From: Bryobacterales bacterium
Lineage (GTDB): Bacteria; Acidobacteriota; Terriglobia; Bryobacterales; Bryobacteraceae
DNA: 64,000 nucleotides
Direction of reading: 5' to 3'
Assembly (NCBI GenBank): GCA_016721425.1
Contig: JADKID010000023.1
Span: 1 to 64,000 of the forward strand
Shown one piece after another: positions 37,179-45,287 of this stretch. Each line of letters starts with the position of its first letter. The first letter of the stretch is position 1. A model generated the notes under the pieces. It made no database searches. It was given only the letters and a program-made list of their open reading frames with translations, and was not told where the DNA came from. A program made the position numbers and the translations under genes.

Positions 37179-37579
37179 AGGCGCCGCCGCGTTGGCTCAG
37201 CGAGAAGGCTCTGCTGCTGCTGCATGAGGAGAGTCTGTCCGTTTTTGGCGGCGCCCGCGGCTTGCGGGACCGGGCGATGCTGGAATCCGCGCTGGCCCGC
37301 CCATTGAATACCCGCGCCTACCGGCCCGCGAGCACCATGGCGGACCTGGCCGCTTCCTATGCTTACGGACTGGCCAGAAACCACCCGTTCGTGGACGGCA
37401 ACAAGCGGGCCGCGTTCCTTTCCATCGGCGTGTTCCTGGCCCTCAACGGCCTGCGCCTGGCGGCGGACCAGGTGGACGCCATCCAAACGATGCTTGCCGT
37501 GGCGGATGGCTCGCTGGACGAACAGGGCCTGGCTGCCTGGATTCAGCGCAATAGCGTGCCGTCGAACCGTCGCGGGTAA
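37175..37579 (+). CDS. doc: Doc-type toxin (death-on-curing, Fic fold)
   Basis: A 134-residue Fic/Doc protein. The active motif is NHPFVDGNKRAAF (His70 to Lys77), matching HxFx(D/N)GNKR; Doc proteins use it to phosphorylate EF-Tu. LHEESLSVFGGARGLRDRAM and LNTRAYRPASTMADLAASYA are typical Doc segments. All key residues are present, so the toxin looks active and should be controlled by the overlapping AbrB-type antitoxin. It likely stabilises the surrounding locus. Confidence 0.9.
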   Translation: MKAPPRWLSEKALLLLHEESLSVFGGARGLRDRAMLESALARPLNTRAYRPASTMADLAASYAYGLARNHPFVDGNKRAAFLSIGVFLALNGLRLAADQVDAIQTMLAVADGSLDEQGLAAWIQRNSVPSNRRG

Positions 37580-37653
37580 GGTCCCCCACGCATTCCAAGT
37601 CCTGGCAACCCCATGCTAACGTGATGTAGTATGTCGGTCTATGCGGCTCACCC

Positions 37654-39270
37654 ATGACGAGTTCCAAGTCTGAAGTATGGGTGATCCGGCTCCTGGTTTT
37701 TCTGGTGCTCTTTGGCGGAGTGGTTTCGCTGCAGTGGTACAAAGGGGCCTTTGCCGCCGAATTTGGCGGTGACCCGGATGAACCTGCTCATTTTGTGACT
37801 GCCCTTCTGGCTCATGACTATGTAGTGGCGGGCGCTCCGTGGCCACCGATGGCCTACGCGGAAAACTACTACCGGCACTATCCCAAAGTCGCCATAGGCC
37901 ACTGGCCTCCGTTCTTCTACATGGTGCAAGCCGGGTGGATGCTCGGGTTCGGGGTTTCGCGCATATCCATGATGCTCCTCATGGCGTCACTGACCGCCCT
38001 TTTGGGGACCGTGCTTTTTCAGGTGGCCCGGCAGGAATTTGGAGTTCTGACGGCGGCTGCCGTCGCCATCCTCCTGCTGACATCCAAACCTGTCGCGATT
38101 GGCAGCATGCAGGTGATGGCCGAGGTTCTCCTGACGCTCCTGATTCTACTGGCGTTGCTGGCTTTCGTCCGCTACCTGGATCATCCGGCGTGGCAGAGCG
38201 CGGCCTGGTTCGGGCTCTGGGCCGGGTTGGCGCTAATGACCAAGGGGACCGGATTGGTGCTGGCGACCGTGCCACCCATTGCGATGCTGCTGACCGGGCG
38301 CTGGTCGCTATTGCGGCGGTTCTCGCTTTGGTTGCCGGCCGTCCTGGTGATCCTGATGGCCGGGCCCTGGTATCTTCTGGTTCCGGGTGCGAAACACGAA
38401 AAGGTATACCGCTACGGCGATGTCAATTTCCTGCCTTCGCGCTTCTGGGGGTCGATGGTGAGTTGGACCGATTCCATCGGGATCGTGGTGGTCCTTGCCG
38501 CGCTCTTAGGCTTCGTTGTTGCAGTGTGGATGATCCGTCGCCGCGAGGCGAATGGTCTATGGATCACCGCGGTGGCGCTCCTGATTGGGATAATGCTGTG
38601 CCGGCAGGTCGTGGGGGCGTGGGAAGTTCGCCATCTGATTGCCGGAATCCCGATGTTGATGCTGATGGCCGCACTCGGAGTGGAGTCGGCGCGCCAACGG
38701 CTGGTTGCCGTGCCGGAGTGGCTCAAAACGGGCGCTCTGGTAACGGTCGTGCTGTTGCTCGCTGTTTGGAATGTCACGCGGATCTCCAACAAAGTTCGCC
38801 ACGGTCTCTCGGAGACGACGGAGAGTCTGCTGGCTGACGCCAGCCTGCGAGATCAGGCCATCCTGGTGTGCTCTGGAGCCACGGGCGAGGGTGTTTTTGT
38901 GTCAGAGGTGGCGATGCGGGAGAAACGCCCCGGTCGTGTCGTTCTGCGCGGTAGCAAAATGTTAGCCGAGGCAAATTGGATGGGAACCAGGGTCCGGCAG
39001 CTATTTGACGACCCTGAAAAGATGCTTGCCGCTCTGGAGGCGATTCCTGTTGGCGCCGTCGTCCTGGACAAGGCCGGTTTGGCTACGCCCTATGGCCGGA
39101 TGCTGCTGGACGGGGTGAACCGGCATCCTGAAATGTGGAGACAAGCCGCGCCGGCTGCCGGCTCCGATCACGGACGCGATATTCGGGTATTTCTTCGCTC
39201 GGCGGACCACGCCGCGCCCGGACAGCCTGTTCATAGCCAAGCCTCACCTGTCACCGGCCCCGCATCTTGA
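37654..39270 (+). CDS. GT39-like polytopic membrane glycosyltransferase (paralogue of 11757-13415)
   Basis: A 538-residue protein with about ten hydrophobic segments. The first periplasmic loop has FGGDPDEPAHFVTALL and YYRHYPKVAIGHWPPFFYM, the same DEPAH/HYPK/WPP pattern as the other copy. A soluble C-terminal domain (CSGATGEGVFVSEVAMREK, VVLRGSKMLAEANWMGTRV) is also shared. GT-C enzymes of this type use polyprenyl-phosphate sugars in the periplasm. GC content here is like the neighbours, unlike the first copy. ATG 37654 directly precedes the first membrane segment. Confidence 0.8.
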   Translation: MTSSKSEVWVIRLLVFLVLFGGVVSLQWYKGAFAAEFGGDPDEPAHFVTALLAHDYVVAGAPWPPMAYAENYYRHYPKVAIGHWPPFFYMVQAGWMLGFGVSRISMMLLMASLTALLGTVLFQVARQEFGVLTAAAVAILLLTSKPVAIGSMQVMAEVLLTLLILLALLAFVRYLDHPAWQSAAWFGLWAGLALMTKGTGLVLATVPPIAMLLTGRWSLLRRFSLWLPAVLVILMAGPWYLLVPGAKHEKVYRYGDVNFLPSRFWGSMVSWTDSIGIVVVLAALLGFVVAVWMIRRREANGLWITAVALLIGIMLCRQVVGAWEVRHLIAGIPMLMLMAALGVESARQRLVAVPEWLKTGALVTVVLLLAVWNVTRISNKVRHGLSETTESLLADASLRDQAILVCSGATGEGVFVSEVAMREKRPGRVVLRGSKMLAEANWMGTRVRQLFDDPEKMLAALEAIPVGAVVLDKAGLATPYGRMLLDGVNRHPEMWRQAAPAAGSDHGRDIRVFLRSADHAAPGQPVHSQASPVTGPAS

Positions 39271-39378
39271 GGCCGGTGTTGGCTCCGCCGTTGTGCTAGA
39301 GATAGATCGTCCGCACCAGCCTGGATTGAGCTCGGTGGCAATAACCGGGCGGCAGGGCCACCGCTCAAGAGAGACGAC

Positions 39379-39558
39379 ATGAAGTATAGAGACCTAATCA
39401 GAGAGCTTGAGGCTGATGGCTGGCGCCTCAGAACCTAGGTGGGCAGTCACCAGCAATACAAGCACACAGCCAAACCCGGGCGGGTTACCGTTGCCGGCAA
39501 ACCAGACATTGACGCGCCAATTGGCACGCTCAAGGCTATCCTGAACAGGCGGGGTTAG
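39379..39558 (+). pseudogene. hicA: HicA-like toxin with an in-frame stop codon
   Basis: The frame from ATG 39379 to TAG 39556-39558 encodes a HicA mRNA-interferase-like protein of 59 codons. The start MKYRDLIRELEADGWRLRT is normal, as is the later GSHQQYKHTAKPGRVTVAG with the catalytic His (GSHQQYKH). A TAG at 39436-39438 interrupts it between these halves, just before the active-site His. The toxin is therefore very likely inactive unless the stop is a sequence error. The HicB gene follows after 4 bases. Confidence 0.85.
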
Positions 39559-39562
39559 AAAG

Positions 39563-39784
39563 ATGAAGCGGTACGCCATCGTCATCGAGAGAGGCCCCAC
39601 CAGCTATGGCGCCTACGTCCCGGATCTGCCCGGGTGCGCGGCCGTGGGCGAAACCGAGGACGAAGTTCGCCAATTGATCCGCGAAGGCATCAAGCTCCAC
39701 CTGCAAGGATTGGTTGAGGACGGCGGCCCCATCCCGGAGCCTGCCAGCACGGTAGAGTACGTGGCTCTGCCCATTGCCTCATGA
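39563..39784 (+). CDS. hicB: HicB-family antitoxin
   Basis: A 73-residue protein with the HicB partial RNase-H-like fold: MKRYAIVIERGPTSYGAYVP, DLPGCAAVGETEDEVRQLIR, EGIKLHLQGLVEDGGPIPEP. It lacks a C-terminal DNA-binding extension, so it is the short form. It lies 4 bases after the broken hicA. It looks intact, giving an orphan antitoxin. Confidence 0.88.
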   Translation: MKRYAIVIERGPTSYGAYVPDLPGCAAVGETEDEVRQLIREGIKLHLQGLVEDGGPIPEPASTVEYVALPIAS

Positions 39785-39842
39785 GCGCGGATGGAATCGC
39801 TGCCATCCGGGCGGCAGGGCGGCGCGTGGGCGCCGCTTCCCC

Positions 39843-40826
39843 TCAGTGCGCGTAGAACACGATCCGGCTGCCCTCCTGCTCAAAGCGGAAGGGCACTTCC
39901 CGCAACTGCGACAACGCGGAGCGCACCTCGTCCTGCCGCTCCACCGGCACGGCAAACAGCAGAAAGCCGCCGCCGCCCGCGCCCAGCAGTTTGCCGCCGG
40001 TGGCGCCCGCCTGGCGGGCCGCTGCATACCATTGATCGATCTCCGCTGAGCTGATGCCGCCGGCCAGTTCCCGTTTCAGCATCCAGTTTTCGTGCAGGAT
40101 CTCGCCCACGGCAGCGGGGTTGCCATTCTGCAATTCACTGCGCATGGTCTCGGCTAAGGCGGCGATGCGGTGGAGCCGGCCCTTGGCCGCCGCGTCGGTG
40201 GCCGAGGCAGCGCTCTGTTCGGCCAGGATCTCATTGGCGCTGCGCGTGGCTCCGGTGTAGAACATCATCAGCGAGCGTTCCAGCTCCACCACCACGCGCC
40301 GCTCGCAGATTACCGGGTCCACCATCACGGTCTCGTCGTTCTTAAACCGGATGAAGTTCAGTCCGCCGTAGGCCGCGGCGTATTGATCCTGCTTGCCGAT
40401 GGCGCCGCCGCAGTGCTCCAGCTCCACACCGCAACTTTCCTGCGCCAGGTCCTCGGCGGAGCGGTACCGTCCCTCATAAGCCGACAGCGCGTGCAGCAGC
40501 CCGACGGTGAACGCGCTGGACGAACCCAGCCCGCTGCCACGCGAGGGGATATCGGCGATGGAGGTGATCTCGATTCCGTTGCGCACGTGCAGTCGTTGCA
40601 GGCAGGCGCGCACGATACGGTGTTCGATCTGCTCCACCTGCTCCACTTCCTCGGTCTTGGAGTAGCTGACGCGGATCCAGTGATCGAACTTCCGGTTCAC
40701 CGTGATGTAGATGTACTTGTCGATGGTGGTGCTGAGCACGGCGCCGCCGAACTGCCGGTAGTAGGCGGGCAGGTCGCTGCCGCCGCCGGCGAAGCTCATG
40801 CGGAGTGGGGTCTTGCTGATAATCAT
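39843..40826 (-). CDS. hddA: GHMP kinase, D-glycero-D-manno-heptose 7-phosphate kinase (HddA)-like
   Basis: A 327-residue GHMP-family kinase. The N-terminus MIISKTPLRMSFAGGGSDLP and ATP loop SRGSGLGSSSAFTVGLLHAL are diagnostic, as are GKQDQYAAAYGGLNFIRF and GGKLLGAGGGGFLLF near the C-terminus. HddA phosphorylates heptose 7-phosphate at C1 on the way to GDP-heptose. It is the last gene of a minus-strand operon and overlaps the nucleotidyltransferase-phosphatase gene by 4 bases, which fits that pathway. Confidence 0.88.
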   Translation of the reverse strand: MIISKTPLRMSFAGGGSDLPAYYRQFGGAVLSTTIDKYIYITVNRKFDHWIRVSYSKTEEVEQVEQIEHRIVRACLQRLHVRNGIEITSIADIPSRGSGLGSSSAFTVGLLHALSAYEGRYRSAEDLAQESCGVELEHCGGAIGKQDQYAAAYGGLNFIRFKNDETVMVDPVICERRVVVELERSLMMFYTGATRSANEILAEQSAASATDAAAKGRLHRIAALAETMRSELQNGNPAAVGEILHENWMLKRELAGGISSAEIDQWYAAARQAGATGGKLLGAGGGGFLLFAVPVERQDEVRSALSQLREVPFRFEQEGSRIVFYAH

Positions 40827-42112
40827 GAGAGAATCCGGGCCACGGCCGTGGCCGCGCTGTCTGTCCGAAACGTTGGTTCTGCCTGATACCGCCCATCCGC
40901 GCCGCCGTTGCCGGTGGCCACCAGCGCCGAGCGGATGCCGGCATTGTGGGCGGTGAGAATGTCCATGGTGGAATCACCCACCATCCAGGATCGCGCCAGA
41001 TCGATGCCCAGTTCGTCTGCCGCCTGGAGGATCATGCCGGGCTGCGGCTTGCGGCAGGCACACTCGATCTTCAGCTCGGGCCGCTCGCCGGGATAGCCGC
41101 CGTGGGGATGGTGCGGGCAGTAGTAGATCTGATCGAGATAGGCGCCCTCGCGTCCTAGCAGCGTCTCCAGCTTGTTGTGGAGGATGCGCAACTCGGCCAC
41201 CGTGCAATCGCCGCGGGCGATCACCGGTTGGTTTGTGACCAGCACGGCCAGATACCCGGCGCGATTGGCGGCCCGCACCGCGGCGGCTGCGCCGGGCAGC
41301 AGTTCCAACTGATCCAGGCCGATCACCAGGGCTGTGCTTGCCGTCAGTGTGCCGTCGCGATCAAAGAACACCGCCGGACGCGCCCCCCGGCCCTGCGCCA
41401 CGCGGCCAGCGAGGAAGTCCGCCTCCACCTTGTCGAGCCGCTCCGGTGTGCCGGCGTCCTTGATGTATTCCGTGCTGCGGTAGGCGGCGATGCGGTGGCC
41501 CTCGGACAGCATCAGGGGGAAGAGCTGTTTGGCGAAGTCGCCGGAACGGAACCGCCCGCGGTAGGCGGCCAGCAGGGGTTTGGTCAGCACGTAGGCTGCG
41601 GCATTGACGAGATTTTCCAGCCACTCGCCCTCCGCGTGCGGGTAGGGCAGGATGGTGCGCACGATGCCGCGCTCGTCCACCGCCAGCAGGTCCGAATCCT
41701 GCGGGTGGTCGTTGGGGTGCGCCAGCAGCGTGACATCGGCCTCCGTCTGGCGGTGGTATTGCAGAAAACGGTGGAGATCGATATCGAGCATCGTGTCGCC
41801 ATACAGCACGATGAATTCATCCGCGAGCAGGTCCAGCGCCTCCAGCACGCAGCCGGCGGTACCGAGCGGCGTTGTCTCTTCGTGGAATTGAAACGAGACG
41901 CCCCAGCGCGAACCGTCGCCGCAGAATTCGCGAATGGCAGCCGCCCCATAGCCGGTCAGCACGACGATCTCCCGCACGCCCTGCGCGGCCGCCATCTCGA
42001 TCTGATGCTGCAACAACGGCTTGCCGGCCACCGGCGCCAGCGGCTTGGGCAGGTCGCCGATGCGGCTGCGCAGCCGCGTGCCTTTGCCGCCCGCGATAAT
42101 GGCTAGCTGCAT
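40823..42112 (-). CDS. Fusion: sugar-1-phosphate nucleotidyltransferase (HddC-like) + HAD phosphatase (GmhB-like)
   Basis: A 429-residue two-domain enzyme. Residues 1-230 are a nucleotidyltransferase: LAIIAGGKGTRLRSRIGDLP, KPLAPVAGKPLLQHQIE and FIVLYGDTMLDIDLHRFL. Residues about 245-429 are a HAD phosphatase: AVFFDRDGTLTAS (nucleophile Asp), LVTNQPVIARG, IYYCPHHPHGGYPGERP with CACRKPQPGM (the GmhB zinc loop Cys/His), and MVGDSTMDILTAHNAG. The two activities act before and after the HddA kinase step in GDP-heptose synthesis, so the fusion makes sense. It overlaps both neighbours. Confidence 0.88.
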   Translation of the reverse strand: MQLAIIAGGKGTRLRSRIGDLPKPLAPVAGKPLLQHQIEMAAAQGVREIVVLTGYGAAAIREFCGDGSRWGVSFQFHEETTPLGTAGCVLEALDLLADEFIVLYGDTMLDIDLHRFLQYHRQTEADVTLLAHPNDHPQDSDLLAVDERGIVRTILPYPHAEGEWLENLVNAAAYVLTKPLLAAYRGRFRSGDFAKQLFPLMLSEGHRIAAYRSTEYIKDAGTPERLDKVEADFLAGRVAQGRGARPAVFFDRDGTLTASTALVIGLDQLELLPGAAAAVRAANRAGYLAVLVTNQPVIARGDCTVAELRILHNKLETLLGREGAYLDQIYYCPHHPHGGYPGERPELKIECACRKPQPGMILQAADELGIDLARSWMVGDSTMDILTAHNAGIRSALVATGNGGADGRYQAEPTFRTDSAATAVARILS

Positions 42113-43080
42113 GGTTGTTTCAATTCCGCGTAAACCTCCCGAACGGCCCGTTCAATCGCCTGGCTGCTGGACATGCTGGCTGTCCAGCCTAGCGCAGCCA
42201 GCTTAGCCACGGAATATTGGAACCGCGGCACGTCGCCCACCCAACCGCGAGCCCCGCCCGTGTAGCGTGCCGGCAAACCGGGGGCGCATTCGGCCAGAAT
42301 CGCCGCGACAATCTCGCGTACCGTGATGCCGTCGTCCTGCGGCCCGATCAGGTAGCAGTTGCGCGGCCCGCTGGCATGCGCGCTGATATGCAGCATGGCC
42401 GCCAGCAGGTCCGAGACGTGCAGGTAGGGCTTGCGCTGCGAGCCGTCGCCCAGCACCTCCAGATCCGCAATACCGCCCCGAGCTTTTTGCCCGATAACGA
42501 TTCGCCCGATCAGGTCGTAGAGAATGCCGTGCGTGGCGCGGCCGCCCACCACGTTGGGGAAACGGAAGATGAGCGCCTGGAACCCGGCGCTTTCCACCGC
42601 CGCGCTGATGGCCCCCTCGGATGCCAGCTTCATGGCGCCGTAGTTGGAGATGGGCCAGAGCGGGCCGGAGTCTTCATCCAGCGTCTGTGGCAGGTCGCCG
42701 TACACAGCCGAGGTGGAAGCAAAGCAAAGCCGCTTGATCCCGAATCGTTTCACCAGCTCCAGCGTGTGGCACGTGGTGAGGAAGGTGTCTTTGCGATCAA
42801 TGGCGGCGTCGGCGGTGCCGGCGGGGATATCGGAGTTGGCGGCCAGGTGCCAGAGTTCAGCCACGCCGTCCAGATCGCAGGCGGCCGGGGCAAGCGGGTC
42901 GGCCAAGTCCACTTCCAGGAGCCGGAAACGGCTGTTTTGTAGGGCGCTGGCGAGATTGGACCGCGTGCCACGGCTGAAGTTGTCCAACCCGGTCACCATC
43001 CGGCCCTGCGCCAGAAAGTAATCCACAAGGTGGCTGCCAATAAAGCCAGCTGCGCCCGTGATTGCGATGGATTCCGGCAT
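42103..43080 (-). CDS. NAD-dependent epimerase/dehydratase (GalE-like SDR)
   Basis: A 325-residue extended SDR. It has IAITGAAGFIGSHLVDYFLA for NAD binding, LWHLAANSDIP, FASTSAVYGDLPQTLDED and SNYGAMKLASEGAISAAVES with YxxxK. FRFPNVVGGRATHGILYDL lies in the substrate domain. It begins the minus-strand operon with the nucleotidyltransferase-phosphatase and GHMP kinase, so it may modify the nucleotide-linked heptose. The reaction is not assigned. Confidence 0.82.
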   Translation of the reverse strand: MPESIAITGAAGFIGSHLVDYFLAQGRMVTGLDNFSRGTRSNLASALQNSRFRLLEVDLADPLAPAACDLDGVAELWHLAANSDIPAGTADAAIDRKDTFLTTCHTLELVKRFGIKRLCFASTSAVYGDLPQTLDEDSGPLWPISNYGAMKLASEGAISAAVESAGFQALIFRFPNVVGGRATHGILYDLIGRIVIGQKARGGIADLEVLGDGSQRKPYLHVSDLLAAMLHISAHASGPRNCYLIGPQDDGITVREIVAAILAECAPGLPARYTGGARGWVGDVPRFQYSVAKLAALGWTASMSSSQAIERAVREVYAELKQPCS

Positions 43081-43279
43081 GGATGCTCCCCTTCATCAAA
43101 ACACCGATGGCGGAAGGCGTGCAATGAGAAACGCCGCGGGTCTGAATGTTCAGATGTCTGGACGGTTGCGGCTGCGGCTCGGATATTCCAGACCGCTCTC
43201 GCCCGTGCCGGATCTTGCCGCGATTTGCCCAACGCCGGCAGCCCTATCCCGCCGTGCAACGCTACACTGATAATTTGCG
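43081..43279. other. Divergent intergenic region with a stray repeat copy
   Basis: This 199-base promoter region separates two divergent operons. It contains TGAATGTTCAGATGTCTGGA and then CGGTTG at about 43143-43168, the same repeat family found around parA 16 kb upstream. No gene is visible. Confidence 0.4.
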
Positions 43280-44320
43280 ATGTTGATCCACACCAATGCT
43301 TGGGCTCGCGCGGGTTTGATCGGAAATCCTTCGGACGGTTACTTTGGCAAGACCATCGCCTTCACCGTCCGCAACTACCGGGCGCATGTGGTGATCTACG
43401 AATCGCCGCGCATCCAGATCGTTGGAGGTTTTCGGGACCGCATGGACTTCGGCAGTTGCGCCGAGTTTCTCGACGATGTCCACCGCAACGGCTACTACGG
43501 CGGAGTCCGGCTGATCAAGGCTGCCATCAAGCGCTTCAGTGACTGGTGTCGAGTGCACGGCCTGCCGTTCGACCGGAATTTCACCATCGAGTACGACACC
43601 AACATCCCGGTGCGTGTCGGCATGGCGGGCTCCAGTGCCATCATCACGGCCACAATGCGCGCCCTGATGCGCTTTTTCGGCGTGGCGATCCCCGTGCCGC
43701 TGCTGCCTGGTGTCATTCTCAGTGTGGAAATGGAAGAGCTTGGGATCGGGGCCGGTCTCCAGGATCGCGTGATTCAGGTTTATGAAGGCGTCGTCTTCAT
43801 GGATTTCGACAAGGCCAAGATGGAGCGGCAGGGCCACGGCGACTACGAACCGATGGACGCCCGCCAGTTGCCGCCTCTTTACGTCGCCTTCCATGACAAC
43901 CTTGCCGAGGGCACCGAGATCACCCACAACGACCTGCGCAGCCGCTTCAACCGCGGCGACAGGAACGTGGTGGACGCCATGCTGCAGTGGGCTGCCTATG
44001 CCGAAGAAGCGCACGAGCTCATCACGGCCGGCCAGGGGAGCCGGATCGGTCCGCTGATGAATGAGGCATTTGACCTTCGCGCCCGCCTCATCCGCATCAG
44101 CCCGGGCAACCGCGAGCTGATCGACCGGGGCCGCAACCTGGGCGCCTACACGCAGTTCTGCGGCTCCGGCGGGGCCATCGTCGGCTGCTATGACGGAGAT
44201 CCGGAGCGGCTCAGCCGGCTCCAGGAATCCTATGCCGCGATGGGCGCCACTCTACTTGTGCCGAAGATTGATGCTTGTGCCGAAAACGGAGGAGTAACCC
44301 CGCCCCATGATTGTTCGTAA
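43280..44320 (+). CDS. GHMP kinase, glucuronokinase-like
   Basis: A 346-residue GHMP kinase: AWARAGLIGNPSDGYFGKTI at the N-terminus, the ATP loop IPVRVGMAGSSAIITATMRA, and YTQFCGSGGAIVGCYDG at the C-terminus. The sequence style is like bacterial homologues of glucuronokinase, which makes a sugar 1-phosphate from a free uronic acid or sugar. The next gene, galU, overlaps it by 14 bases, so its product could go straight to a UDP-sugar. Substrate is inferred; a galactokinase-like role is the alternative. Confidence 0.75.
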   Translation: MLIHTNAWARAGLIGNPSDGYFGKTIAFTVRNYRAHVVIYESPRIQIVGGFRDRMDFGSCAEFLDDVHRNGYYGGVRLIKAAIKRFSDWCRVHGLPFDRNFTIEYDTNIPVRVGMAGSSAIITATMRALMRFFGVAIPVPLLPGVILSVEMEELGIGAGLQDRVIQVYEGVVFMDFDKAKMERQGHGDYEPMDARQLPPLYVAFHDNLAEGTEITHNDLRSRFNRGDRNVVDAMLQWAAYAEEAHELITAGQGSRIGPLMNEAFDLRARLIRISPGNRELIDRGRNLGAYTQFCGSGGAIVGCYDGDPERLSRLQESYAAMGATLLVPKIDACAENGGVTPPHDCS

Positions 44321-45197
44321 AGCTGTCATTCCCGCCGCCGGCATGGGGACGCGCTTCCTACCCGCCACCAAGAGCATGCCGAAGGAGATGCTGCCGATCG
44401 TCGATAAACCGGTGCTCCAGTTTGTCATCGAAGAGGCCGTAGCCAGCGGCATTGAGGACATCCTGATTGTCACCGGCCGCGGTAAGCAGGCCATTGAAAA
44501 CCACTTCGACTACAACCCGGAGCTGGAGCTGTTTCTCCATTCCGCAGGCAAGCAGCATCTGGCGGACCAGGTGCGCGGCATCGGGGACCGCGTGCAGATC
44601 CACTACATCCGGCAGAAGGAGCAACTTGGCCTGGGCGACGCCATTCGTCTGGCCCGCGCGCACATGGGCAGCGAGCCCTTCGCGGTGCTGCTCGGCGATA
44701 CCATCATCGATCCGCCGGAGGGGCAGAGCCCCGGTCTGCGGCAGTTGCTGGATGCTTTTGACGTCACGCAGGCGAGTGTCGTGGCTGTGCACCGGGTCCC
44801 GCCGGAATGGGTGAGCCGCTACGGCATTGTCGACGGTGTGCCGGAACCGGGGCGGGACGATCTGCTCCGGCTGAAAAAGCTGGTGGAAAAGCCGGCCGTA
44901 AATGTGGCGCCCAGCAATTTGGCCATCGCCGGCCGCTACATCTTCACAAATGCCATTTTTGATTGCATTGATGCGACGCAAACCGGTGTGGGCGGAGAGA
45001 TCCAGTTGACCGATGCCATGAATCTGCTGGCCCAGCAAGCACCGGTTTATGCGCTGGCCTGGCAGGCGCGCCGCTTCGATATCGGCAACCGGTTGGAGTA
45101 CGCCAAATGCTTCATTGAGATGGCGTTACGCCGGCCGGACACCGGTGAGGCCCTGCGCGTGTTCCTGAAGGGACTGCTGGGTGACGCGGCTGGATGA
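44307..45197 (+). CDS. galU: UTP-glucose-1-phosphate uridylyltransferase
   Basis: A 296-residue GalU. Signature stretches are RKAVIPAAGMGTRFLPATKS, MPKEMLPIVDKPVLQFVIEE, VTGRGKQAIENHFD, VLLGDTIIDPP and VEKPAVNVAPSNLAIAGRYI. TGVGGEIQLTDAMN follows. It makes UDP-glucose from UTP and glucose 1-phosphate, the precursor for UDP-glucuronate via the dehydrogenases nearby. Overlap with the GHMP kinase gene suggests the substrate range may include a uronic acid 1-phosphate. Size and motifs are normal. Confidence 0.95.
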   Translation: MIVRKAVIPAAGMGTRFLPATKSMPKEMLPIVDKPVLQFVIEEAVASGIEDILIVTGRGKQAIENHFDYNPELELFLHSAGKQHLADQVRGIGDRVQIHYIRQKEQLGLGDAIRLARAHMGSEPFAVLLGDTIIDPPEGQSPGLRQLLDAFDVTQASVVAVHRVPPEWVSRYGIVDGVPEPGRDDLLRLKKLVEKPAVNVAPSNLAIAGRYIFTNAIFDCIDATQTGVGGEIQLTDAMNLLAQQAPVYALAWQARRFDIGNRLEYAKCFIEMALRRPDTGEALRVFLKGLLGDAAG

Positions 45198-45287
45198 TCA
45201 GGTCGGGCAACGTTCCCTGCAAGGAACTGAGACCGGGCGGTTTGGAGCGTGCCTTGTTATACTGAGGGCGCAATCCCCGTATCAGAC

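Noticed and set aside
45212..45227. GTTCCCTGCAAGGAAC as a terminator after galU
   Set aside because: The stem has only 5 strong pairs and there is no T-run. The spacer to EpsI is short and the genes may be cotranscribed.
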